DNA of 64,000 nt from an uncultured Parolsenella sp. (GCA_934668375.1 CAKUNF010000001.1:1-64000), one strand, 5' to 3'. Shown: positions 52,255 to 61,970, counted from the first letter of the stretch. Made by a program: numbers and translations. Notes: generated by a model from the sequence alone, not told the origin.

Positions 52255-53388
52255 ATGGCAGACAAGCCCAAGCAGACAAAGATCGTCCTGCTCACCGGCT
52301 ACCTGGGCGCGGGCAAGACCACGCTGCTCAACCACATCCTGTCCAACGACCGCGGCGTGCGCGCGGCCGTGCTCGTCAACGACATCGGAGAGATCAACGT
52401 CGACGCGAGCCTCATTGCCAAGGGCGGCCTGTCGCAGGTGGACGGCGAGCTCATCCCCATGACGAACGGCTGCCTGTGCTGCACGCTGTCCGACGACCTC
52501 GCCCGCCAGCTCGCCCAGATCGCGGACTCCGGCGACTTCGACTACATCATCATCGAGGCCTCCGGCATCTGCGAGCCCATCCCCATCGCCTACACCATCT
52601 CCCAGTTCTGCGACGAGTCCAAGTACGGAAGCGCCGCTCCGCTCGACCTCGACAACATCGTGGCCGTGGTCGACTGCGCGCGCATGTGGGACGAGTTCCA
52701 CGGCGGCCGCGACCTGCTCGCCGACAACATCGACGAGGACGACATCGAGGCGCTGCTCATCCAGCAGCTCGAGTTCTGCACCACCGTCGTGCTCAACAAG
52801 TGCGACACGGTCACGCGCGAGCAGATCGACGAGCTCAAGGGCATCGTCCGCAGCCTGCAGAAGGAGTCCGTGATCGTGGAGGCCGAGCAGGGCAACGTGG
52901 ACCTCGACCAGATTCTCGACACGAACCGCTTCGACTTCAACCGCGCCTACGGCTCCGCCGCCTGGCTCGACGCCATGGAGCACCCCGAGGAGCACGACGA
53001 CCCCGAGGTCCTCGAGTACGGCATCGAGACGTTCGTCTACGATCGCCGCCGCCCGTTCGACATCGACAAGTTCGCCGACTACGTGCGCACGTGGCCCAAG
53101 GAGATCATCCGTGCCAAGGGCCAGCTCTGGAGCGCCCAGGACCCCGACATGTGCTACATGTTCGAGCAGGCCGGCCAGCAGTCCGTGCTCTCCGAGCAGG
53201 GCAAGTTCATCGCGAGTGCCCCCGACGATATCCGAGCGCGTCTTATCGCCGAGAACCCCGAGGTCATGGACGACTGGGACGAGACCTGCGGAGACCGCGA
53301 GACCAAGATCTGCTTCATCGGACAGCACATGAACAAGAAGGGCCTCGTGGCCGGCCTCGACGCCTGCCTCGTGGACTGGAAGCACTAG
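52255..53388 (+). CDS. CobW/COG0523 family GTPase (metal chaperone type)
   Basis: A 377-residue P-loop GTPase. Walker A is LLTGYLGAGKTTLLNHIL, the metal-binding CxCC motif is in NGCLCCTLSDDLARQL, and the guanine motif NKCD is in VVLNKCDTVT. The C-terminal domain has the CobW fold (VLEYGIETFVYDRRRPFDID). COG0523 proteins insert or supply zinc, cobalt or iron; here the metal is unknown. AAGGAG precedes the start. Three 17-bp repeats lie upstream; a zinc-responsive regulator is one possible ligand. Confidence 0.9.
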   Translation: MADKPKQTKIVLLTGYLGAGKTTLLNHILSNDRGVRAAVLVNDIGEINVDASLIAKGGLSQVDGELIPMTNGCLCCTLSDDLARQLAQIADSGDFDYIIIEASGICEPIPIAYTISQFCDESKYGSAAPLDLDNIVAVVDCARMWDEFHGGRDLLADNIDEDDIEALLIQQLEFCTTVVLNKCDTVTREQIDELKGIVRSLQKESVIVEAEQGNVDLDQILDTNRFDFNRAYGSAAWLDAMEHPEEHDDPEVLEYGIETFVYDRRRPFDIDKFADYVRTWPKEIIRAKGQLWSAQDPDMCYMFEQAGQQSVLSEQGKFIASAPDDIRARLIAENPEVMDDWDETCGDRETKICFIGQHMNKKGLVAGLDACLVDWKH

Positions 53389-53424
53389 GGAAGTTGCTGT
53401 CGCGCGAGCGAAGGAGGGGGAGTC

Positions 53425-54204
53425 ATGGAGCATCGAGAGAAGGCCGCGCCCGAGCTCGTGGCTGCGGGCAACGCGCCCTACGAGACCACCTACCACAAGG
53501 GACCCGTCATCCTTCGCGGGGACATGATCCCCGAGGAGAGCACCTCCGAGCACCTGCTGCGCGCAGACGACACGCCCGACTGGCTGCACACCGACCCCTG
53601 GCGCGTGCTGCGCATCCAGGCCGAGTTCGTGGACGGCTTCAGCGCGCTCGCGGGTCTCGGACCGGCCATCGCCTGCTTTGGCTCGGCGCGCACGGCTACG
53701 GACGACCCCTCTTACGCCGCCGCCCGCGAGGCAGCCGGCCACCTCGCGGACGCGGGCTACGCCGTCATCACCGGGGGCGGCCCGGGCATCATGGAGGCGG
53801 CAAACCGCGGGTGCGCCGAGCATGGCGGCAAGTCCGTGGGCCTCGGCATCGAGCTGCCGCACGAGGAGGGCATCAACCGCTGGGTCAACATGGGCATCAC
53901 CTTCCGCTACTTCTTCGTTCGCAAGGTCATGTTCATGAAGTACTCGAGCGGCGCCATCGTGTTCCCCGGTGGCTTCGGCACGCTCGACGAGGCGTTCGAG
54001 ATGCTCACGCTCATCCAGACGCACAAGGCCAAGACCATGCCCGTGGTGTTCTTTGGCAGCGAGTACTGGCAGGGGCTGTTCGGCTGGCTTGAGGGGCCCG
54101 TAACCGAGAGGGGCATGATCTCGCCGCCGGACCGCACGCTCGTCACCATCACCGACGACGTGGAGGAGGCCGTCCGCGTGGCCACGGGCGGCGCCGCGCG
54201 CTAG
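53425..54204 (+). CDS. LOG family protein (TIGR00730)
   Basis: A 259-residue Rossmann-fold protein of the LOG family. Characterised members are cytokinin-activating phosphoribohydrolases or nucleotide 5'-monophosphate nucleosidases. The family motif is FPGGFGTLDEAFEMLTLIQT, with GGGPGIMEAANRGCAEHGGK upstream. The N-terminal 80 residues before IACFGSARTATDD are an extension. AAGGAGGGGG gives a strong start at 53425. The bacterial role is not certain. Confidence 0.88.
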   Translation: MEHREKAAPELVAAGNAPYETTYHKGPVILRGDMIPEESTSEHLLRADDTPDWLHTDPWRVLRIQAEFVDGFSALAGLGPAIACFGSARTATDDPSYAAAREAAGHLADAGYAVITGGGPGIMEAANRGCAEHGGKSVGLGIELPHEEGINRWVNMGITFRYFFVRKVMFMKYSSGAIVFPGGFGTLDEAFEMLTLIQTHKAKTMPVVFFGSEYWQGLFGWLEGPVTERGMISPPDRTLVTITDDVEEAVRVATGGAAR

Positions 54205-54228
54205 GATTGTGCCCACGGACATTCACTT

Positions 54229-54263
54229 GGCGTCCCAAAGGTCTTTGACACCTTTGGGACGCC
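54229..54263. repeat. Palindromic intergenic repeat, family A
   Basis: GGCGTCCCAAAGG-tctttgaca-CCTTTGGGACGCC, 13-bp perfect arms, between the LOG gene and luxS. The outermost bases differ from the GTGCCC copies. Confidence 0.8.
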
Positions 54264-54282
54264 TCTCTCGCAAGGAGCAACC

Positions 54283-54774
54283 ATGGAGCGCATCGCAAGC
54301 TTCTCCGTCAACCACCTGCTGCTCGAGCCGGGCGTCTACGTCTCGCGCATCGACCGAGACCCGGCGAGCGGCATGGCCGTCACCACGTTCGACCTGCGCC
54401 TCACCGCGCCCAACGACGAGCCGGTCATGAACACGGCCGAGTGCCACACCATCGAGCACCTGGGTGCGACGTTTCTGCGCAACCACCCCACGTGGGCGAG
54501 CCGCATCGTCTACTTTGGCCCCATGGGCTGCCGCACGGGCTTCTACCTCGTGGTCTTTGGCGAGCTGACCTCCGCGGAGATCCTGCCGCTCGTGCGCGAG
54601 CTGTTCGAGTTTGTCCGCGACTTTACGGGCGACATCCCCGGTGCCGCTCCCGAGGAGTGCGGCAACTACCTGGACCAGAACCTGCCCATGGCCAAGTGGC
54701 TCGCGGCCCGCTACCTCGAGCGCGACCTCGCAGGCATCGACGAGAGCCACCTCACGTATCCCACGGGCGAGTAG
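54283..54774 (+). CDS. luxS: S-ribosylhomocysteine lyase LuxS
   Basis: Cleaves S-ribosylhomocysteine to homocysteine and the autoinducer-2 precursor DPD. The zinc ligands are in ECHTIEHLGATF (HxxEH) and in the later ECGNYLDQN; the catalytic Cys is in YFGPMGCRTGFYLV. The 163-residue length is normal. It starts 19 bases after a family A palindrome. No pfs (nucleosidase) gene is adjacent. Confidence 0.95.
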   Translation: MERIASFSVNHLLLEPGVYVSRIDRDPASGMAVTTFDLRLTAPNDEPVMNTAECHTIEHLGATFLRNHPTWASRIVYFGPMGCRTGFYLVVFGELTSAEILPLVRELFEFVRDFTGDIPGAAPEECGNYLDQNLPMAKWLAARYLERDLAGIDESHLTYPTGE

Positions 54775-54784
54775 CGAGGCGAGC

Positions 54785-55291
54785 ATGCCCTCGTCCCAGG
54801 CCGCGTATGCCCACATAGACCACGGCTTCGAGCCCGTGTTCGACGAGCGCTCGCGCACTCTCGTGCTCGGGAGCTTCCCGAGCGTGCTGTCCCGCGCGAA
54901 CGACTTCTACTACGGCAACCCCCAGAACCGCTTCTGGCGGGTTGCCGCGGCGTGTCTCTCCGAGTCCGTCCCCGCCACCATCGCCGAGAAGCGCGCCATG
55001 CTGCTCGCCCATGGCATCGCCCTGTGGGACGTCATCTCAAGCTGCGACATCGTGGGCTCGAGCGACGCGAGCATCAGGAACGTGGTGCCGGCAGACATCG
55101 CCCGCGTCACGGACGTGGCGCGCATCGAGCGCGTCGTCTGCAATGGCGGCACGGCCGGCAGGCTCTACCATCGCCACCTCGAGCGCGAGACGGGCCTGCC
55201 CGCTGTCGTGCTCCCGTCGACGAGCCCGGCCAACGCCGCTTGGTCGCTCGAGCGCCTCATCGACCGTTGGCGCCAGGAGCTGGCCGGGTGA
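54785..55291 (+). CDS. DNA-deoxyinosine glycosylase (uracil-DNA glycosylase superfamily)
   Basis: A 168-residue repair enzyme. VLGSFPSVLSRANDFYYGNP and QNRFWRVAAACL are the signature of the deoxyinosine glycosylase group. GIALWDVISSCDIVGSSDAS and VLPSTSPANAAWSLERLI complete the active-site loops. It removes deaminated bases such as hypoxanthine from DNA. It begins 10 bases after luxS and is probably cotranscribed with it. Confidence 0.88.
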   Translation: MPSSQAAYAHIDHGFEPVFDERSRTLVLGSFPSVLSRANDFYYGNPQNRFWRVAAACLSESVPATIAEKRAMLLAHGIALWDVISSCDIVGSSDASIRNVVPADIARVTDVARIERVVCNGGTAGRLYHRHLERETGLPAVVLPSTSPANAAWSLERLIDRWRQELAG

Positions 55292-55440
55292 TGGCGAGGT
55301 CCCTTATCGCCATTGCGGACCGTCCCTTTGTCAACTTTGCGTTCTGCCAGTTCGGTGCAGCTTGACGCGCTATCATGGTCAACTGGAAATTCGCGGGCCG
55401 CACGCGCCTGCGTACTGTCTTCATCGGAGAGGATCACCAC

Positions 55441-56613
55441 ATGAACGTTCTCGTCATCAACGCAGGCAGCTCTTCGCTCAAGTACCAGCTGCTCGACGTC
55501 GACACCCGTGAGGTCTACGCCAAGGGCAACTGCGAGCGCATCGGCATTGATGGCTCCTTCATCGGCCACTCTGAGATGGGCGGCGACAAGCAGCAGCTCG
55601 ACGTGGCGCTTCCGGACCACAAGACGGCCATCAAGCACGTCTTCGAGATTCTCAAGGCCGTCGACAAGCCCATCGACGGCATCGGCCACCGCGTCGTTCA
55701 GGGCGGCTGGTACTTCCCCGAGTCCAAGGTCGTCACCGACGAGACCCTCGGCTGGGTCCGCGAGGTCGCCCCGCTCGCGCCGCTGCACAACTACGCCGAG
55801 GCCGACGTCATTGAGATCTGCCGCGAGATGTTCCCCGAGATCGGCAACGTGATCGTGGCCGACACCTCCTTCCACTACAACATGCCGGCCGAGGCCCACA
55901 ACTACGCCCTGCCCAAGGAGGTCGTCGACAGCCTGCACATCCGCAAGTACGGCGCCCACGGCACGAGCCACCGCTTCATCTGGCGCACGGTTGACGAGGT
56001 CTCCAACCACACCGCCCACAAGGTCGTGAGCTGCCACCTCGGCTCTGGCGCCTCCCTGTGCGCCATCGAGGACGGCAAGTGCATGGACACCACGATGGGC
56101 CTCACCCCGCTCGACGGCCTCATCATGGGCACGCGCTGCGGCACCGTCGACCCGGCCACGGTCTTCTACCTCTCCCGTGAGGGCCACTACTCCATCGACG
56201 AGATCGACACGATGATGAACAAGCAGTCCGGCCTCGCCGCCATCTCCGGCGTCTCCAGCGACTGCCGCGACATCGAGGCCGGCGCGGCCGAGGGCAACGA
56301 GCGCTGCCAGATGGCCATCGACATGTGGAGTTACCGCGTGGCCTCCCAGTTCGCCACGATGGTCCAGGCCATGAACGGCGTCGACACCATGGTCTTCACC
56401 GCCGGCGTGGGCGAGAACTCCGCGCACATGCGCAAGGAGGTCGTGAACCGCCTCGCCTGGATGGGCGTCAAGATCGACGACGACAAGAACGCCGTCCGCT
56501 CCGACGACCCGCGCGAGATCTCCACGCCCGACTCCAGCCTGCACGTCTGGGTCATCCCGACGAACGAGGAGCTCATGATCGCCCTCGACGTCAAGGAGCT
56601 GCTCGGCAAGTAG
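55441..56613 (+). CDS. ackA: Acetate kinase
   Basis: Converts acetyl phosphate and ADP to acetate and ATP, the energy-yielding step of acetate fermentation. Motifs: MNVLVINAGSSSLKYQLL, GHRVVQGGWYF, the catalytic region TSFHYNMPAEAHNYALP, YGAHGTSHRFI, MGLTPLDGLIMGTRCGTVDP, and FTAGVGENSAHMRKEVV. Length 390, normal. GGAGAGGATCACC precedes the start. The usual partner pta (phosphotransacetylase) is not in the window. An intrinsic terminator follows. Confidence 0.96.
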   Translation: MNVLVINAGSSSLKYQLLDVDTREVYAKGNCERIGIDGSFIGHSEMGGDKQQLDVALPDHKTAIKHVFEILKAVDKPIDGIGHRVVQGGWYFPESKVVTDETLGWVREVAPLAPLHNYAEADVIEICREMFPEIGNVIVADTSFHYNMPAEAHNYALPKEVVDSLHIRKYGAHGTSHRFIWRTVDEVSNHTAHKVVSCHLGSGASLCAIEDGKCMDTTMGLTPLDGLIMGTRCGTVDPATVFYLSREGHYSIDEIDTMMNKQSGLAAISGVSSDCRDIEAGAAEGNERCQMAIDMWSYRVASQFATMVQAMNGVDTMVFTAGVGENSAHMRKEVVNRLAWMGVKIDDDKNAVRSDDPREISTPDSSLHVWVIPTNEELMIALDVKELLGK

Positions 56614-56638
56614 CCTCTCTGCCAGCAAGAGCCTTCGG

Positions 56639-56672
56639 GCGGCATCGGGCATGCGCCTGGTGCCGCTTTTTT
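56639..56672 (+). terminator. Intrinsic terminator after ackA
   Basis: GCGGCA ... TGCCGC stem followed by six Ts and TGTTTC, 26 bases after the ackA stop. Confidence 0.8.
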
Positions 56673-56798
56673 GTTTCAACCCTATTACACACCAGGTTGG
56701 TAGGATTTTAATTCTCGCACCAATCGGGTAGACTACGCACCAACATCCCAACCAGCATTCGCAATCCTGGGATTCACGTCATAGGGAAGGACTTACCC

Positions 56799-57788
56799 AT
56801 GAGCAACAAGAGCTACAGCCGTCGTCAGTTCCTCTCGCTCGGCCTGGGCCTCGCCGGCGCCACCGCGCTGTTTGGCCTTGCGGGCTGCTCGGAGGGCCCG
56901 TCTGACGCCGCAACCACGGGCGCCGCAGCCTCGACCGGTGCCGCCAGCTCCGCCGGCGTCGACATCGACAAGGACGCCTTCAACGAGCTCGTCGCCTCCA
57001 TCGAGCCGGCCGCCGACGACGTCATCTCCGCCAACAGCTGGGCCAAGGGCATCAAGGACGCCGGCACGTTCCGCCTGGGCGCCACGCGCACCTCGGCCAT
57101 CTTCTCCCAGCTCGACGAGCAGGACGGCAAGGTCTATGGCTTCGATGCGGGCCTCTACCTCGGCCTCATTCGCTACATCCTCGGCGACGAGACCAAGTAC
57201 GACTACACCCAGCTCACGAGCGACACGCGCGAGTCGGTCCTCCAGAACGACACGGTTGACGCGGTGTTTGCCAGCTACACCATCACCGACAAGCGCAAGC
57301 AGGTCGTCTCCTTCGCGGGTCCCTACATGTCCACGCAGTACGCCGCCCTCGTCCTGGCCGACAACACCGACATCAACTCCGTCGATGACCTCGCCGGCAA
57401 GAAGGTCGCCGTCCAGTCCGGCTCCACGGGCCCCGAGGTCGTGGCCCAGTACGCCCCGCAGGCCGAGGTCCAGGAGTTCTCCAAGGACGACGAATGCCGC
57501 GCCGCGCTCGAGCAGGGTCGCGTCGATGCCTACGTGGTCGACAACACGCTGCAGATGGGCAACGTCGTCAAGAACCCGGGCAAGTACCGCATCGCCGGCG
57601 ACGCCTTTGGTCCCGAGGAGTACCTCGGCATCGGCGTCAAGCTCGACAACGTTGAGGCCGTGGACTTCATCAACGACTTCCTCAAGAAGTTCGAGGATGA
57701 CGGCAACTGGAAGAAGCTCTACAAGATCTGCCTTGCGGACCGCTGCGGCGTCGACACGATTCCCGAGCCTCCCGCGATCGGTGCCTAA
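56799..57788 (+). CDS. Glutamate/amino-acid ABC transporter substrate-binding lipoprotein
   Basis: A 329-residue solute-binding protein. The signal contains a twin-arginine motif SRRQFLSLGLGLAGATALFG ending in LAGC, so it is probably a Tat-exported lipoprotein. The mature fold has RLGATRTSAIFSQLDEQDGK, VYGFDAGLYLGLIRYILGDE and a late DDLAGKKVAVQSGSTGPEVV, typical of the family 3 (polar amino acid) type. A glutamate preference is inferred from the downstream permease and ATPase set. It heads the operon. Confidence 0.88.
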   Translation: MSNKSYSRRQFLSLGLGLAGATALFGLAGCSEGPSDAATTGAAASTGAASSAGVDIDKDAFNELVASIEPAADDVISANSWAKGIKDAGTFRLGATRTSAIFSQLDEQDGKVYGFDAGLYLGLIRYILGDETKYDYTQLTSDTRESVLQNDTVDAVFASYTITDKRKQVVSFAGPYMSTQYAALVLADNTDINSVDDLAGKKVAVQSGSTGPEVVAQYAPQAEVQEFSKDDECRAALEQGRVDAYVVDNTLQMGNVVKNPGKYRIAGDAFGPEEYLGIGVKLDNVEAVDFINDFLKKFEDDGNWKKLYKICLADRCGVDTIPEPPAIGA

Positions 57789-57913
57789 GGTTGCCATCTT
57801 GTAAGCGCGCGCGGCTTGGGAGGCAGGGTCTTCCTCGCGGCGCGTAAGCTCATTGCAAGTCTGGGGCTCTCCGTCCATGTGGGCGGCGGGCCCCTTCCCT
57901 GTAAGGAGGTACG

Positions 57914-58573
57914 ATGGGGCTTCCCGAGCTACTCGCAAACTACGGGCCGCTGTATCTCACGGCCCTTCTCACCACGTGGCGCCTCACGATCGTCTCGTTC
58001 GCGCTCGTCATGGTGTTCTCGGTCCTCGTGACCGTCCTGCGCGTCTGCCCGTTCAGGCCGCTTCGCCTGTTCGGTGACTTCTACGTGCAGGTATTCCGCA
58101 ATATCCCCGGCGCGGTCCTCGTGCTCATCGTTGTGTACGCGCTGCCGCACCTGAAGCTTCTGCTCGACTACGAGCCGAGCGTCATCCTCGCCACGGTGCT
58201 TCTCGGCACGGCGTTTGGGTCTGAGAACTTCATGTCTGGCATCAACACCATCGGCGTGGGGCAGATCGAGGCCGCGCGCTCGCTGGGCCTCTCGTTTGCG
58301 CAGATCCTGCGCACGATCGTCATCCCGCAGGCGCTTCGCTCCACCGTGCTTCCCATGACGAACCTGTTCATCGCCGTCATGCTCACCACGGCGCTGGGCT
58401 CGCAGGTCCCCATGACGCCGCAGGAGCTCACGGGCGTGGTCACCTACATCAACACGCGCGAGTCCGCCGGCATCGTGACGTTCTTCGTCTCTGCCGCAGG
58501 CTACATTGCCACCGCGCTCGTCGCCGGCTTTGTGGGCAACGCCATCGACAAGAAGGTCAGGGTGATCCGATGA
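57914..58573 (+). CDS. Amino-acid ABC transporter permease (GluC-like)
   Basis: A 219-residue membrane subunit with about five helices. YLTALLTTWRLTIVSFALVM, then VFRNIPGAVLVLIVVYALP and the ATPase-contact loop IEAARSLGLSFAQILRTIVI with PQALR. It pairs with the next permease, whose ATG overlaps its stop (ATGA). TAAGGAGGTACG precedes its start. The preceding gap of 125 bases holds nothing I recognise. Confidence 0.9.
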   Translation: MGLPELLANYGPLYLTALLTTWRLTIVSFALVMVFSVLVTVLRVCPFRPLRLFGDFYVQVFRNIPGAVLVLIVVYALPHLKLLLDYEPSVILATVLLGTAFGSENFMSGINTIGVGQIEAARSLGLSFAQILRTIVIPQALRSTVLPMTNLFIAVMLTTALGSQVPMTPQELTGVVTYINTRESAGIVTFFVSAAGYIATALVAGFVGNAIDKKVRVIR

Positions 58574-59391
58574 GCGCCGCCAAGTCCATGAGGGACGCCC
58601 TCTACGAGGAGCCGGGTCCCAAGACGCGCATGAGGATGCTCGTGGGCACCGCGCTCTCGCTTGCGGCGCTCGCCGCGCTCGTAGCGTGGGTGGTCTACCG
58701 CTTCTGGGTGACGGGCCAGCTCGCCCCCAAGTACTGGGAGCTCTTCAGCTGGCGTACCACGTGGCGCTACCTGCTCGCCGGCCTCGAGGGCACGTTTGCC
58801 GTGGCGCTCACGGCCGCGGTGCTCTCCATCGTCCTGGGCATGCTGCTCATGCTGGGCCGCACGAGCCACGTCCGAGCGCTCAGCGTGGCGTGCGCCGTGC
58901 TCACGAACGTCCTGCGCGGCATCCCGAGCCTGCTGTTCATCTACTTCTTCTTCTTTGCGATGCCCAACCTCGGCATCAAGATGCCGGCGTTCTGGATGCT
59001 GTGCATCCCGGTGACGCTTGCGGCTTCGGGCGTGCTTGCCGAGGTGTTCCGCGCCGGCGTCAACGCCGTGCCGCGCGGCCAGACCGAGGCGGGCCTCTCG
59101 ATCGGCCTGTCGCGCTGGAAGGTCAAGACCAAGATCGTGCTGCCGCAGGCGGTTCGCCTCGTGATCCCCTCGCTCATCAGCCAGCTCGTCGTGGTGGTGA
59201 AGGACACGGCACTCGCCTACGTGGTGAGCTACCCGGACCTCATGCAGAACGCCCAGGTGCTGCGCACGAACTACGACGCGCTCGTCTCGACGTTCCTCGT
59301 GGTGGCGGTCATCTACATCGCCATCAACTACCTCATCAACAAGGCCGCCGTGCTCGTCTCGCGCCGCACAGGCGTCAAGATCATCCGCTAG
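58570..59391 (+). CDS. Amino-acid ABC transporter permease (GluD-like)
   Basis: The second membrane subunit, 273 residues. LLAGLEGTFAVALTAAVLSI, LRGIPSLLFIYFFFFAMPNL and the coupling loop TEAGLSIGLSRWKVKTKIVL with PQAVR are typical of GluD. It has a longer N-terminal cytoplasmic part than the first permease. It overlaps the upstream gene by four bases. Confidence 0.9.
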   Translation: MSAAKSMRDALYEEPGPKTRMRMLVGTALSLAALAALVAWVVYRFWVTGQLAPKYWELFSWRTTWRYLLAGLEGTFAVALTAAVLSIVLGMLLMLGRTSHVRALSVACAVLTNVLRGIPSLLFIYFFFFAMPNLGIKMPAFWMLCIPVTLAASGVLAEVFRAGVNAVPRGQTEAGLSIGLSRWKVKTKIVLPQAVRLVIPSLISQLVVVVKDTALAYVVSYPDLMQNAQVLRTNYDALVSTFLVVAVIYIAINYLINKAAVLVSRRTGVKIIR

Positions 59392-59413
59392 CGGCCGTCC
59401 AAGGGAGTAAGCC

Positions 59414-60172
59414 ATGAACAACGAACCCACGGGCGCGACGCCCGTCATCGAGCTGCGCCACGTCGAGAAGCACTTTGGCGAGCTGCACGTGCTCAAGGAC
59501 ATCAACCTCGAGGTAGACAGGGGAGAGGTGCTCGTCGTCATCGGCCCGTCGGGATCTGGCAAGTCCACGCTGTGCCGCACGATCAACCGCCTGGAGACCA
59601 TCGACTCCGGCCAGATTCTCATCGAGGGCAAGCCGCTTCCCCAGGAGGGCAAGGAGCTCACGCGCACGCGCGCCGAGCTTGGCATGGTCTTCCAGCAGTT
59701 CAATCTGTTCGCCCACAAGACGATCCTCGACAACGTCACGCTGGGCCCCGTCGAGGTGCTCGGCATGTCCAAGGCAGACGCCGAGAAGCGCGCCATGGAG
59801 CTGCTCGCCCGCGTGGGCGTGGCCGAGCAGGCGGGCAAGGTCCCCGCGCAGCTCTCCGGCGGCCAGCAGCAGCGCGTCGCCATCGCGCGCTCGCTTGCGA
59901 TGAACCCCAAGGCGATGCTGTTCGACGAGCCCACGAGCGCGCTTGACCCCGAGATGATCAACGAGGTGCTCGACGTCATGGTCGAGCTCGCGCGCGGTGG
60001 CATGACGATGGTCGTCGTCACGCACGAGATGAACTTCGCGCGCCGCGTGGCAGACCGTGTCATCTTCATGGCGGACGGCGCCATCGTGGAGACCGGCACG
60101 CCCGACGAGTTCTTCGACCACCCGCAGACGCAGCGCGCCCGCGACTTCCTCAACTCGATTAAGGAGCACTAG
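59414..60172 (+). CDS. Amino-acid ABC transporter ATPase (GluA-like)
   Basis: A 252-residue ATPase: Walker [21 protein letters not shown], signature [15 protein letters not shown], Walker [21 protein letters not shown] and switch His THEMNFAR. It is typical of polar amino-acid importers (GluA/GlnQ). AAGGGAG precedes the start at 59414. It is followed 3 bases later by the C26 hydrolase, in the same operon. Confidence 0.95.
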   Translation: MNNEPTGATPVIELRHVEKHFGELHVLKDINLEVDRGEVLVVIGPSGSGKSTLCRTINRLETIDSGQILIEGKPLPQEGKELTRTRAELGMVFQQFNLFAHKTILDNVTLGPVEVLGMSKADAEKRAMELLARVGVAEQAGKVPAQLSGGQQQRVAIARSLAMNPKAMLFDEPTSALDPEMINEVLDVMVELARGGMTMVVVTHEMNFARRVADRVIFMADGAIVETGTPDEFFDHPQTQRARDFLNSIKEH

Positions 60173-60175
60173 AGC

Positions 60176-60952
60176 ATGGCGGATACCGAGGCAGGGCAAC
60201 AGCGACTGGCGGGGTCGGTGCGCCGGCCCGTCATTCTCGTGGCGGCGCGCTTCGAGGAGGGACACGCCCACAAGACCGAGAAGCTGGCTCCCAACGAGTG
60301 CGGTGCGCGCGTGTTCTTCGACGCGATCCTGGCGGCGGGCGGCCTGCCCGTCCAGATGTCGCTCACCGATGACGAGGACGTCATCGGTGAGTACGTGGCG
60401 CTGGCGGACGGCGTCGCCATCCCCGGCGGCCCGGACGTGGACCCCAGGCTCTGGGGGGATGAGGAACCATACGACGAGGCGTTGCTCTGCCACGTGCGCG
60501 ACGCGTGCGAGCTGCCGCTCGTCCGCAAGGTCGTGGCGGCGGACAAGCCGCTTTTCACGACGTGCCGCGGCACCCAGATGCTCAACGTGGCCCTTGGCGG
60601 CACGCTCGACATGGACGTGCCGGGCATTCCGCGCCGCGAGGGCTCCGTGGCGCACGACCACGCCGACCTGCTCACGCGCACGAGCCACTCGGTCGAGATC
60701 GAGCCGGGCAGCCTGCTCGAGCGTGCCTCGGGCTCGCGCGGCTATGACGTGAACTCGGCGCATCACTGCTGCGTCAAGGACCTGGGCGAGGGCCTCGTGC
60801 TCTCCGCAACCTCAGACGACGGCATCCCCGAGTGCATCGAGATGCCGGGCAAGCGCTTCGTTCTGGGCGTGCAGTGGCATCCCGAGTACACGTGGATGCC
60901 AGGTGGACCCGACTTCAACCTCTGGAAGGCGTTCGTGGGGGCCTGCAGATAG
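60176..60952 (+). CDS. Class I glutamine amidotransferase-like hydrolase (peptidase C26, PuuD-like)
   Basis: A 258-residue gamma-glutamyl hydrolase-like protein. The catalytic Cys is in LFTTCRGTQMLNVALGG and the His-Glu pair in VLGVQWHPEYTWMP. GVAIPGGPDVDPRLWGDEEP is also typical. Relatives cleave gamma-glutamyl-GABA and related gamma-glutamyl compounds. It starts 3 bases after the ATPase gene of a glutamate-type importer, suggesting that the importer and hydrolase handle a gamma-glutamyl substrate; this is inference. Confidence 0.88.
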   Translation: MADTEAGQQRLAGSVRRPVILVAARFEEGHAHKTEKLAPNECGARVFFDAILAAGGLPVQMSLTDDEDVIGEYVALADGVAIPGGPDVDPRLWGDEEPYDEALLCHVRDACELPLVRKVVAADKPLFTTCRGTQMLNVALGGTLDMDVPGIPRREGSVAHDHADLLTRTSHSVEIEPGSLLERASGSRGYDVNSAHHCCVKDLGEGLVLSATSDDGIPECIEMPGKRFVLGVQWHPEYTWMPGGPDFNLWKAFVGACR

Positions 60953-61034
60953 GACTGAGCCAAGCGTGACCTGCCTCGGGTGCGTTTGAACTACTATTGT
61001 GACCGTGAACCGAACTCCTACGAGAGGAAGCACC

Positions 61035-61970
61035 ATGGCCCAGGACCTCATCTTCACCAAGCCCATCTTCCACGACAAGATCTGGGGCGGACGCCGCCTT
61101 GACACCGTGTTTGGTTACGACATCCCCGAGGGCAAGATCGGCGAGTGCTGGGCCATCAGCGCCCACCCGGCTGGCGACTGCGAGGTCGCAAGCGGCCCGT
61201 ATGAGGGCTCCGCGCTCTCGCAGCTGTGGGACGAGCACCACGAGCTGTTCGGCAACGCCACGGGCGACCGCTTCCCGCTGCTCATCAAGATCCTCGATGC
61301 GGACGGCGACCTCTCCATCCAGGTCCACCCCGATGACGAGTACGCCCGCGTCTACGAGAACGGCAGCCTTGGCAAGTGCGAGTGCTGGTACGTGCTCGAC
61401 TGCGACGAGGACGCCACGATCATCGTGGGCCAGAAGGCAAGGGATCGAGAGGAGTTCGCCAGACTCGTGGAGGAGGGCCGCTGGAGCGATCTGGTGAACG
61501 AGGTCCCCATCCACAAGGGCGACTTCTTCCAGATCAACGCAGGCACGGTGCACGCCATCAAGGCCGGCACCCTCATCCTCGAGACCCAGCAGAGCAGCGA
61601 CGTGACGTACCGCGTGTATGACTACGATCGCGTCCAGGCGGACGGCACCAAGCGCGAGCTGCACCTTGCGCAGAGCATGGACGTCGTTGACTACGCGGCG
61701 ACGGCGCCTGCGAGCGGTGCCATCACGGCCCCCGAGGTCGATGGCATCACGCTGCTCGAGAGCAACGAGCGCTACACCGTCGAGCGCGTGCGCGTCACGG
61801 GCACCAAGACGCTCGCCCAGGACCACGACTTCATGTGCGTGAGCGTCATCGAGGGCGCGGGCTCGGTGAACGGCGCCAGGCTCGAGAAGGGATCCCACTT
61901 CGTGGCGCCCGCAGCCAGCGGCGACCTCTCGTTCGAGGGTGACATGACGCTCATCTGCTCCTGGGTGTAG
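61035..61970 (+). CDS. manA: Mannose-6-phosphate isomerase, class I
   Basis: A 311-residue cupin-fold enzyme converting mannose 6-phosphate and fructose 6-phosphate. Zinc ligands are in LSIQVHPDDEYARV and in INAGTVHAIKAGTLILETQQ. The N-terminal MAQDLIFTKPIFHDKIWGG and GECWAISAHPAGDCEV are typical of the short bacterial type. The start at 61035 follows GAGAGGAAG. It is followed by a family A palindrome and a strong terminator. Confidence 0.92.
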   Translation: MAQDLIFTKPIFHDKIWGGRRLDTVFGYDIPEGKIGECWAISAHPAGDCEVASGPYEGSALSQLWDEHHELFGNATGDRFPLLIKILDADGDLSIQVHPDDEYARVYENGSLGKCECWYVLDCDEDATIIVGQKARDREEFARLVEEGRWSDLVNEVPIHKGDFFQINAGTVHAIKAGTLILETQQSSDVTYRVYDYDRVQADGTKRELHLAQSMDVVDYAATAPASGAITAPEVDGITLLESNERYTVERVRVTGTKTLAQDHDFMCVSVIEGAGSVNGARLEKGSHFVAPAASGDLSFEGDMTLICSWV

